From NCBI RefSeq assembly GCF_040676675.1, contig NZ_JBFAPK010000021.1, positions 86,177 to 150,176 on the forward strand: DNA of 64,000 nucleotides, written 5' to 3'. Under the pieces are notes generated by a model. That model did no database searches and was not told where the DNA came from. It saw only the letters and a program-made list of their open reading frames with translations. This document shows, in pieces, positions 62,801 to 64,000 of this stretch (positions are counted from its first letter, which is position 1; every line of letters starts with the position of its first letter). A program made the translations under genes and the position numbers. The stretch comes from JBFAPK01 sp040676675. GTDB taxonomy: Bacteria; Actinomycetota; Actinomycetes; Mycobacteriales; Micromonosporaceae.

Positions 62801-63993
62801 GACGCCAGCAACTCCTCGAGCTCCTGCGGGTCCATCCCCTGAAGCGCCGGGGACACCAGCTCGACGACCTCCGGCTCCCGCTGGTCGACGGCGGGCGAGG
62901 GCATCGTGTTCCCGCCGGTCGGGTCCGCGACCGCGCCGGGCCGGTCGTCCGCCCGCGGGCGCGCGTCGCCACCGGCCGCGGCGGTGCCCGGTGTCGCCGA
63001 CGCGGAGGCGGCCGTACCGATCGCACTGGTCGTCGACGTACCGGACGCCGGCGCCGGGACGCTCGCGAGCGCCGGGCTGCTCGTGGTAGCCGGGCTGCTC
63101 GTGGTAGCCGGGACACCCGCCACGCCGGGGGCCACCGCACCGGGGGCCGTACCGGAGGCGACCGCACCGGAGGCCGCCGTCGTCGATGTGCCACCGGCCG
63201 TGGGCGGCAGACTCGCCGTGGACGGACCCGACGCCCCGGCCGGGGCCGGCGTGGCGACACCGGCCGCCGTCGGCGGCAGGCCCGTCACCGGGGTCGGCCC
63301 GCTCGCCACCGGCACCGGACCGGCACCGGCCGCCGGCGCGGCCGGGGCGTCCACCGTGCCCGTCCACGAGGAGGCGCCCGGTGACGCCGGCGTCACCACC
63401 GGCGCTGCCACCGGGGGCGGACCGGCCGCCGAAACGGTGGTGGCGGCACCCTCAACCGGCATGTCTACCGTGCCCGCCACGGGATTACCGGACAACGAAC
63501 CAGTCGGCGTCCCCACGCCCGTCTCGACCGGGGTACCCACGGCGCTGATCGGCGGCGCGATCCCCTCGGTCAGCTCCGGCACCGGCCCCTGACCCAACAG
63601 GCTCTGCCCGGGAGGCGACGTCAACGCTCCCGCCGGCACCGGCACCGGCGGGGTACTGGACTGGGCACCGACTACCGGCGGCGCTCCGCCACCGGCGTTC
63701 GCCTCGGAACTTCCGGACGCCCCGGAACCCGCCGGCGCAACGCCCTCCGTGCCGGTAGCGATCCCGCCCGGCTCACCGGTGCCGGTCGGTCCACCGGCGA
63801 CCGGCGTCGGCGTGCCGATCGCGCCCACCGGCGCGGGCACCGTCGGGACGGCCAGAACCGGCCCGTCGTCCTCGCCGTCGGGCCGGGCGGGAGGTTTCGG
63901 TGCGGTTCCCGCCCCCGACGGCGCACCGGTCGCGGGGGGGGGGGGGGCGGGCGCCGCGCCGCCCGGAGCGAGAGCGAGACGCCCACCACACAC
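41884..63993 (-). CDS. Giant multi-domain toxin-like protein (about 7,369 residues)
   Basis: A single open frame of 22.1 kb gives ~7,369 residues; the 5' end is uncertain because all minus-strand frames stay open to the window edge and a C14 tract lies in codons 16-20. In order: low-complexity Pro/Ala/Thr head (1-455), TcdA/B-like glycosyltransferase segment (463-563), a long region with duplicated ~100-residue motifs (600-2000), papain-fold domain A (2129-2235), helical module 1 (2309-2818), Gly/Pro/Gln/Tyr linker, zincin-type repeats 1, 2 and partial 3 (3100-4760), helical module 2 (4899-5378), a matching linker, papain-fold domain B (5565-5698) and three calpain-like modules (5784-7319). 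No signal peptide or membrane helix is evident. It probably acts as a secreted or contact-dependent effector; export through a type VII-like route is inference. Two small genes follow in the operon. Confidence 0.9.
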   Translation of the reverse strand: MCGGRLALAPGGAAPAPPPPATGAPSGAGTAPKPPARPDGEDDGPVLAVPTVPAPVGAIGTPTPVAGGPTGTGEPGGIATGTEGVAPAGSGASGSSEANAGGGAPPVVGAQSSTPPVPVPAGALTSPPGQSLLGQGPVPELTEGIAPPISAVGTPVETGVGTPTGSLSGNPVAGTVDMPVEGAATTVSAAGPPPVAAPVVTPASPGASSWTGTVDAPAAPAAGAGPVPVASGPTPVTGLPPTAAGVATPAPAGASGPSTASLPPTAGGTSTTAASGAVASGTAPGAVAPGVAGVPATTSSPATTSSPALASVPAPASGTSTTSAIGTAASASATPGTAAAGGDARPRADDRPGAVADPTGGNTMPSPAVDQREPEVVELVSPALQGMDPQELEELLASAQADPQPEVVEERLFPAAPDPQPEAVAEEAFSPHPAAPPVVVPGAGAGTGSPPAPPVGATGGDQLRVPRVVHLVVADADRLGDETRERIEAWRDHATSRDWDVRVWLSPETIAANVDLATGSPSGARVSLENLAELLPDATGRRLAPDDVERARRTAVDRFGGVSVDHELVPSEVDLPEASMRPAVGPDSLAATTTPAESAATPERQTAAGVPATTVSGLTTVAPPLWPASRLYPGHRPGTARQRFTARRRGATQRRIPGRRRVTTVHPGAKPSGQTAPEQAIRVVPADLRAAKRVIAAPFARQRRDVRAGRTPATDVWSLLGLQHPAQRQLLGPVPREVTQVFMYRGEGDATAGGSTGPGTRAGNDLRAGNPADQDMVLIAASSLGSPSDHFVQDSFRQQVAVLAEDVLFRRLAGLPQRTITLTGSDRSPADTWRVADRMRAALAKYAEPELEVMLDETDEERADWAIQEALSALDGLVTVRSHARVQPGHVQLPSNLSVRTEPSYLLPEELLLVHEWDQDDPRWPGSWQMFSPVAGIDARLADAPPLFFWPVEPLPGEGGSFRYEVAYFAPATASSSGAPATDGEQPSAVWVFRLPVPASGSPAARELIRGAVAGLNERFRLPVDTQLHVVPLFDSSQPPWPDELFTGEPDVVLANLTRRMLTELGAVDVDAVAVVDGLAVVPPRALIQIFARVRVHDGPGAGGHPGSIMRRNVGGAGERGNPPRLAAKQSTNPLWRVGDRAFVVPPAQGAANLGAAVAGMVAPDASVLVAAVAASPYTLQWAGERRGGVTAERFLDALAEDAVTAGGGRPHLVLWVQGDPNMVVELGRHVWNVMRDRRERGAPTPLSLVVGYRQYGIVEWEAFTGDQDASSTTRSSLRAAQGVARRLTRGDAESWFRRMVRAGLAGQLRDDQLPALVDRILNHPRLAWGVPASEQSGTADDASLGRHVNVRVPTVATEAARLGHVRRQLRGHRVLLPVVLDDQPSVRVHLAADLQAPTLRLPATLDDPPQHLVVVHDREAEDSAETLPRQIWVNQYADAYGFVAAFLPSWVSATDILTSRSAWQSGRVVVETGRLGPGENASGDLLTWPLDGEQLTAGEYLERLPGDPDDAAPVVVLTHWFASDTAALESSFVGALLRGGADVVVAWQSERVVGRREIRRGNETVIEDVTEVAARWELLRSRLQLREAAADRPEGTDRLPTLPKAIARLRSGEVRNYFDPAALVVMRTYLRSPKPNNPDELVWLRWEPETPRSEATIRAWLDDPAGVIVAREATSPGDRRIGVPAKFVRRHEPSAGGAPYYLVDAATLDHHLGRVEQNRSDWSLASRGQWPFSLDDLLDRAIGHVRWPDEQETMTRLASGEVLSYTDPHAIRARMMFDSGGWRILDGTTVIVAGQNTDGEPTAQEIEAWVRGPAGIAVANGAVRPDGRAVEVPTRFIRRTHWGPLIDTAALADEMERVERVPGTENRWRVVVSSSDPAPVYLHDSWPEEAIGELLSLTPAEARSGSEVARWLLTRLGVSPTPGGTRAETGTERVAARLGGRFVPSSAHGLLALGHAAVTVARVVDAAHPAGHLVLVARRVDGRFAIMDLDSVADSTPVVHADLATALGVDARRAIPPVLAGTVELPVTVFPHTSSGGPQRLRQIDLSVHRAPRVTSGPMSLRQPGQGASAHVLTAGPSRSVGERAREVLGLSSRFDEVVVGGPLDETSLRRVVDDVVGAVRGGGDPGPWSLAECVVLVNSFVRRVYPRGVVLGRVVDDLPVGRGGVAGVRDGLIAGSGWARVGDRSALWRSFEGLGPGATVLFLESRGDEYTGHARAWHRTTDGVWGVDPQREDRVYAVEYAAGESSLTGPWNGPDGRPGVVETWAIVVDGRGRVVEPDEAPGARSWAVSDSGSVARSLIDAPTSHEFGAHAQEVEVHNVAFVLGGRPMRARTRLLRSTDGLIEVVTDNKKFWIGADNLFYPSLDAMAAAGVPQHPQLNQRAHASVAEIKVVPARTLEGEDARPRLVDVEARLNEVVRRLWNARSVRGLTDRPSTRLSDLFPEPDQYDIEPAMRDVLVATYPGFHEDAPFYLQVTEDVPVAAVYDFLEHVAEHATPNEPATTYLRAALRIGRDVGALYVERVLGSRPSDQDMRMLVASRPVASVMGVMAMASLTAAAAIDWEVNRTFIVKGRMIVATRHSLYLLGQALGRDIREVLRTNVSEVHQIFATRFFEAAPNFPAAYARRYQLPPGTAVDLFSMTLVNEYRQEERIGTVRQLLAEVFDPAPGGPRIRPSAFDVSESGDGSSLNTRASAHGELPPTVALEVRYYGRPAAGTPDWRQGFVSYETMMGNSRRLRETAQAVDSTARTAHLLGGDQRGRAITTALLHVATTARGQRRQRIDELRYAITEYLRANPAMRDPLATLLAPAEARLQTVLLPPDRTGAPGGHNGGHGPGGGPSTGGSSHGGGYVRGGSPSASRSDARRQRRPAPYVASSPPSSSSSSVPPPMGFSGASGFGGPVPPVPPPGADPRYLSSAFLPYYPSSQPGPSTGTGAVVGPYGHYPQQPAQGHYFQQGQPPQHGQEGQYPAGAGYRGPGASGSGSGGRTQAFMADTSEATVRGLERAVEDRRKQLLAAGADAAGDVVLQRLSEQLATYSASAGLADAVGGMTLAGSGQPEGAADAGRTPDRRRRRQAADAEGTVADPAPPAGPLPETIAELQRLAERDSMVTNVRLASDWRYERAVQDLIDDLDGEVVRGRTYAVLPDADAERLLIGDEFLVRVSEAAPESVPDGHRLLVFDSGHVRVRHGEWEAAFVPAGSAWLREEGADGVAYFVDGDDAAPADEIGVSAPLAGTVWSAPVEFHGTDLLGLVDRSGAAPVLPDGTPGSRGTSDIIGWIRYQAAVATSEDAMRWFQPDGAQQLDVVMELVLPEGASDESPNQRADREATEENLADWLTAGVNRQLNFGLVRWSARRGLVRWSEHGGFATASPRANVTYSIARFPAGTDMPPSYGLVRLRYLGQAPVPAVDRELQGQRELILDGRAIVVDRDPRTLELTERAVSEVRALAADVAARAVERYYAGQPGPEVLVTGQYDEAAGSDVVDADIGIDAALKPFHQALDLSVRERLGDLSRREPSVVGELTGTIRIVRDHRPMESTDQWQAFAMPVEIQVTAPALPPAPINGEGIRSRGWRSPEAAPVMEDPVPATVVEQIASELPESAFGAVRFEHGDVMDLGGDDQRLMWHYVGAGKYDVARVMVEQVDPDSGTITSQWVRIFRHRLHLTPDTGVHPETVERFQREAIAGVRHILNEKYQLPGGDQFHVLVEFVDEADAHQVVLVRDGDDVRTNVAVWPTRLLKRDERYLRAAITHEIVHVATGALDDYEDTEPGVRRTIFRSDQPGLRDRRVPHRHELTVGIMGGVGDEVVHLVRARYLEHFDFYQRSHSNAPETTVRRTGNLVRVVPESALELRRIAERETVATNARLASEWRYERAVQALIDDLDGEVVRGRTYAVLPDAAAGRLLIGDEFLVRVSEAPPESVPDGHRLLVFDSAHVRVRQDEWEAAFVPAGSVSLRGEGADGIAYFTDGESDAVAEPPPAAEDPTPVTGTLWREPVEFRASGLGELSAEPDGTPLFFGDELRRRLRLLRRNRPNRDLPPDAVARTTADLIDWTGRAARAATGDEAMRWFQPDGRQRLNVVVEVVLPAGPAGEPEADRAVREAAEEGLGQWLAAVVNRQLNVGLARWGQRQDPQPVVPRADVRYSIVRTPAGANDPRPDGLVRLRYAGPVPEPSVDRELQGQRERILDGRTVVVDRDPGTLGLTERAAAEVDALAVEVAARAVERYLAGVPGPEVALVGQYDQAVDDPDDAEGGIHEALPPFRLSLEAAVRERLTEVWHRQPAPTEVDEVVETVGVGRYHRRVPNAEPRRRFAMPVEFHVAAPALPPRPIDGEGIRSSGWRGGAPGPRVAAPLSTAVVEQVVAALPDDAFRPVAFEHADVTDPVGDDRRLLSQYRVDGRYDVARVRVERPDPADGPPLSQWVRVFRLRLHLAAEEGVSADTVGRFQREATIAIQEEINERFQLPDGDQFHLLVEFVDSDHAHHVVTITGTVRDDLTADDKHWPEALLDRPEQYRRDVIRREILQGTGLYDRYRDQRPAGQPRSVFRGTAPGARGWLLPRPYEGPWGLMGTLPRRGANLILASYLEQIDFYQRSHANAPETTMRLTGDTAEEVPVGLLGRIAGEDPAATNARLADDPRYGAVVQELLDAGHGVLIPGTTYAVLPDAHAGRLTGGAGFPLRVTTDAPEQVPDGQRLLAFDSPHVRLHHDGTEAAFIPAGTVMFAEETADGTIHFVDAVVSLDDIPRPGGAVWFDDDSDGWSDSESEPAVPGSAGIPDGAPPVRTSGASGSEPAVDPAGPVSAPYSAAETSASEHAMTSRPGDIAVDDRSGLSEVDAENLREIRQFLRGLEHPEMDGAEILSWRAEMEKLPGAPTTSRSLNEWTALAIKRNELSVPGLRGGAAGDEYEVHSAQIDGRGTPIGQGDPIFSSNDGLIEVVVDATYLYRTPDGTWYGDPTDVPANAPVTMAPVFVPEIKTRPWRVLASEIPEAVSEETVRRRVDEVIDILSRANGRRLSQLLPADQFTISPQASNWTFGYRAELFPNRNPLHAHHTQGLPLSTAYMALGAAFRFSRNGDGKRLVGAAMPFGSAVAQRFLSRRGHANLNDAAVYQIAAFDRETSAILSVMSVMFPQAGALALSRLRQKQNALLVAKALAGVALRTSPFDIGRALSASHREFFASAAEEIKTLFVEHFERAIGRDAQYFHSLPGGINGLLGFKNIAEASGERRSVAEYWDQLLLGEDYQLTSRAVFGTTPIGVRNRPNNDPLIHVENRDLGPVHTSLEDHRERTDQYAEAVRNAEQRAANQILLSSTSEGRAIVDAARGAVAATASTVPGEERRRVSHLRATIRTYLDRYPGNITALQSLLSGLEGRFGALVVESVPTAPHGGRHDGSPGPGGDGSGGHVRGGSPSASRSDRRSQRRVGPYSTQPASGSSMLPHYPSGQPGPSTGAVAGPYVYYPQPLPGQYPQQSQQYLQGQFPSGSGGPSGGRRGPGRSGGGYPPSGSGGPGYLGDVSVLRGPSVSGLTWWRPGGVDSVAEPLVAFASFEREFGWLRRVNDEGAGRSGVVEGDNGWLANCLLLAIGVHLTVTARDRDQVFVVPPVGRGEGSRPGGEGVLGLPTADALAYAEQSRGGTDPGAGPRMLVEVESYEAIAVAVERAGPGAHGFVIVKSDTAAVGHVLNVFNDDGNGLLFIDGQVPDRPARLPRDARIFFVPVGPVEIPVAGEPTMPEELADYLTGPTPGTGGPNTNAVASGYPAAPESVEVPAVPPSASASGRPAAPLPPPAARHGRITAEVEGLRFPPMAGRPPAPGDSGGGVRFAADQPVRLLGPDQRAPGYVMVSPLSRTGSARYWVPEDAVRDGAPPVTDFAGEGLYGPSAAPVAADVSQGSLGDCYLMSALGAMVNSDPTLITDLFTENADGTVDIAMYLVDDGDLPPFAERSAVRGEDTLVRFSIRVDRRLYTTREGGRETVYAGGTPLWPALIEKAFAVVAGGYAKIAGGYPRAVWQTLVGRLGTHQRIGPQSRSGWFGEGFVAHPFDLDVAGLRGIGLSEPDARGFREAVERVDAVRWPHVSADLAAVVALAPEGAREAIRNYSRPILEGPLGSGHYSSVAQQLHHRLTELLAQGGYATFATKEWGVGGWGRAANGADLVPGLRPKHGYTILAVRAQGTGERRQMYLVLREPLGNLGRRYGVSGQRVVAGAGQNPVFVLDLSDAMRYGFSINYQLPAVSPATGPASGQPAGPLIFGPPSMDPDADPAATSARAIRTSSSAAGRSTGPGTPDARDRWSGVGATGFASAASYSDAPPSGDQTSRVRRDFAETVREGFGPLPFFPGTGGRVVTAQASLPVDGGHRNVDRPRRLGSARGVKGLSRVLAAVGLGSPTARGQQLAPLPPPVRTGSIVADVSVRRYRPVGEGAPAPDDSRGATKLVRGDTVYILESDPGTPKHLVVALPGSSVGYVVQEKAVAVRPGPRVANFAGERLFGPTGRPEIGHLRQGDLNDCFLLAALGSMVHRDPSLITNSMSENADGTVTVHLYRFKDDGRPPFLVSDVARGAVERFSVRMNRELYVSREGQRQAEYAAADPPWPGFIERAFATVAGGYRMLDEGGWAAAVWHTLLGVPGQQQQIGMGSRRDRWRRSGGRAHPADLDVAGLRGIGLSGADAESFLVAARAVDPRQQPGVWADLESVVALAPEAARHALREYARPILEAPLGSGRYSRDALDMYDLLRRVFKQNGLAAFGTEGWDHKVPGLVPGLRPDHAYTVVDLRAAGDGRLFIVLREPAGDLGRGYRSSGDRIVAVAETHAVFELDLADAMRYGDLFYYQVPARQDERSSWGTPSGTAGQPARPLGSAPRLSASRLEEPGRVDGPAPTVVAESGRLSRSGAPQDASLLGGPGPAAAVRAEVPLPKPVPWEAEITEYLTVPVSGPRAGSTAAGGHLRFSRGDGVIVGEESPDGSLFMVSPDGGRSWAWVGSGSIRHIDVRPVVADFSDLPMFGSAGRPELGDVHQGALHDCFLLAAAASTARNDPDFLRDSFAEQPDGTVLVRLHRRQAGGAAFAAVPVRVDKRMYTSGLGAGGDRGTPLYARSNVLWPMLLEKACASVSGGYRMLNEGGKPERAFERILGRVSSAEDFNTSETGRVVVARRHPFDMSRRELMELGMSEVDAEAFRRNAAGVRNTLPPGGHMDRRIVVACAPPTARPVLSSYVERTLDGPSGSGVYAQPTLEFHDRLRRLLAAGGIAVAGTASWDGQVHRLPDLVPWHAYSIIAAFWEGATARVRLRDPRGGAGNVRDEHGNNVDGEFDIDVSQLPRFFKALQYLPAADDRRNDGPETPSATRPYPHGRGRGAAGARMPFVTEARESLGSLPIFPRSGAGRG
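42040..43275 (-). other. Calpain-like module 3 of the giant protein
   Basis: Residues about 6907-7319 hold VHQGALHDCFLLAAAASTAR (Cys7008), LVPWHAYSIIAAFW (His7255) and RLRDPRGGAGNVRD (Asp7275 at the Asn position). It is the most divergent of the three. Confidence 0.82.
43535..44815 (-). other. Calpain-like module 2 of the giant protein
   Basis: Residues about 6394-6820 hold LRQGDLNDCFLLAALGSMVH (Cys6496), LRPDHAYTVVDLRA (His6754) and LREPAGDLGRGYR (Glu6775 at the Asn position). Confidence 0.85.
45330..46645 (-). other. Calpain-like module 1 of the giant protein
   Basis: Residues about 5784-6222 have a small beta-rich entry domain, then VSQGSLGDCYLMSALGAMVN (Cys5887), LRPKHGYTILAVRA (His6152) and LREPLGNLGRRYG. 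Glu6176 lies 24 residues after the His, at the place of the catalytic Asn in calpain RNPWG. Confidence 0.85.
46900..47300 (-). other. Papain-fold domain B of the giant protein
   Basis: Residues 5565-5698 hold NGWLANCLLLAIGVHLTVTA (Cys5571), AAVGHVLNVFNDDGNGLLFI (His5672) and IDGQVPDRP (Asp5688), a clear Tox-PL-type Cys-His-Asp triad with the GHxxN and DGQ contexts of glutamine deamidases. Confidence 0.75.
47860..49300 (-). other. Helical module, copy 2, of the giant protein
   Basis: Residues about 4899-5378 begin EYEVHSAQIDGRGTPIG and SNDGLIEVVVDATYLYR, matching copy 1, and end before the same kind of linker (GGSPSASRSDRRSQRR, YPSGQPGPSTGAV). Base composition is slightly less GC-rich than the rest of the gene around 48.2-49.1 kb. 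Confidence 0.65.
49720..50157 (-). other. Zincin-type module, repeat 3, N-terminal part only
   Basis: Residues 4613-4760 match only the first ~145 residues of the module (LLGRIAGEDPAATNARLADD, TTYAVLPDAHAGRL, LLAFDSPHVRLHHDGTEAAF), then end in an acidic Asp/Ser linker. Confidence 0.65.
50160..52449 (-). other. Zincin-type module, repeat 2, motif destroyed
   Basis: Residues 3849-4612 repeat the previous module almost throughout (LRRIAERETVATNARLASEW, EHIDFYQRSHANAPET-type end). At the metal site the sequence reads DVIRREILQGTGLYDRYRD, so both histidines of HExxH are lost (position 4516 onward). Confidence 0.7.
52452..54696 (-). other. Zincin-type module, repeat 1, of the giant protein
   Basis: Residues 3100-3848 start LQRLAERDSMVTNVRLASDW and contain the metallopeptidase motif AAITHEIVHVATGALDDYED (His3750, Glu3751, His3754). 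About 30 residues on come strands shared with repeat 2 and ending ARYLEHFDFYQRSHSNAPET. Confidence 0.7.
55540..57075 (-). other. Helical module, copy 1, of the giant protein
   Basis: Residues about 2306-2818 begin EVEVHNVAFVLGGRP, STDGLIEVVTDNKKFWI and continue as a mostly helical domain. A low-complexity linker with GGSPSASRSDARRQRR and YPSSQPGPSTGTGAV follows. Copy 2 is at 47860-49300. Confidence 0.65.
57290..57610 (-). other. Papain-fold domain A of the giant protein
   Basis: Residues 2129-2235 hold LAECVVLVNSFVRRVYPRGV (Cys2135), YTGHARAWHRTTDG (His2215) and VWGVDPQRE (Asp2230). The spacing and the GHA/DPQ context fit the Tox-PL group of papain-like protein-glutamine deamidases and proteases. 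Confidence 0.65.
62305..62607 (-). other. TcdA/B-like glycosyltransferase segment of the giant protein
   Basis: Residues 463-563 read VPRVVHLVVADADRLGDETR, ERIEAWRDHATSRDWDVRVW and RTAVDRFGGVSVDHELVP, the order of the sugar-transferase core seen in large clostridial toxins (IPxxVHxVW, W..N.P..., GGxYxDxD). The metal-binding DxD reads D-H-E here, so activity is doubtful. Confidence 0.5.
63071..63106. repeat. 18-bp direct tandem repeat in the giant gene head
   Basis: GCCGGGCTGCTCGTGGTA occurs twice back to back, coding a repeated SPATTS unit in the Pro/Ala/Thr-rich head. Confidence 0.8.
63934..63947. repeat. 14-base G/C homopolymer near the 5' end of the giant gene
   Basis: Fourteen consecutive G on the plus strand (C on the coding strand) fall in codons 16-20. 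Any length change would shift the frame of everything upstream. Confidence 0.9.
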
Positions 63994-64000
63994 TGAAAAC

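Overview
The window is a 64 kb stretch of high-GC actinobacterial DNA. GTG starts are frequent, strong Shine-Dalgarno sites are common, and the families present (CYP, LLM flavin oxidoreductase, NDMA-type alcohol dehydrogenase, ECF sigma/ZAS anti-sigma, EspI-like ParA, EccA-like AAA+) are typical of filamentous actinomycetes. I would guess Micromonosporaceae or a relative, but nothing in the window proves the genus. No rRNA, tRNA or CRISPR array was seen.

Layout. (1) 0-16.5 kb is an accessory redox and detoxification region: an IS5-type transposase cut by the left edge, HIT and histidine-phosphatase proteins, a small secreted protein, a GMC oxidoreductase, an LLM oxidoreductase, two hemerythrin paralogues, a cytochrome P450, TetR and MarR regulators, a cupin-epoxide hydrolase operon, DoxX and an O-methyltransferase. 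Dead fragments (IS630 transposase, glutathione peroxidase) lie between them. (2) 16.7-29.1 kb is a block that looks like the accessory part of a type VII-like secretion system. It holds a proline-rich EspI/ParA-like ATPase, two proteins sharing a C-terminal domain that resembles a worn ADP-ribosyltransferase, an ECF sigma/anti-sigma pair, a beta-helix protein fused to two EccA-like AAA+ domains, and a membrane-anchored double lysozyme-like protein with a lectin tail. No EccB/C/D/E, mycosin or WXG100 gene is visible. An IS982 remnant closes this block. (3) 30-39.5 kb carries an alcohol dehydrogenase, a broken LuxR-type regulator, a DUF1330 protein, a leftward nitrogen operon (glutaminase with ankyrin repeats, type II glutamine synthetase, Amt transporter), a third hemerythrin gene that has lost its metal-binding core, and an alpha/beta hydrolase with its TetR regulator.

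(4) 39.7-64 kb is one leftward unit dominated by a single open frame of about 7,369 codons (22.1 kb), followed by two small unknown genes. The giant protein looks like a fused multi-effector toxin. In order it has a Pro/Ala/Thr-rich N-terminus, a TcdA/B-like glycosyltransferase segment, a papain-fold (Tox-PL-type) Cys-His-Asp domain, a helical module, two full and one partial copies of a ~760-residue module (the first with an HEIVH zincin motif, the second with it destroyed), a second copy of the helical module with the same linker, a second papain-fold Cys-His-Asp domain, and three tandem calpain-like modules. In all three calpain modules the Cys and His are kept but the catalytic Asn position holds Glu, Glu and Asp. 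Its 5' end is at or beyond the right edge of the window, next to a 14-base homopolymer. This gene, and its possible link to the secretion-like block at 16.7-29.1 kb, is the best candidate for an undescribed system.
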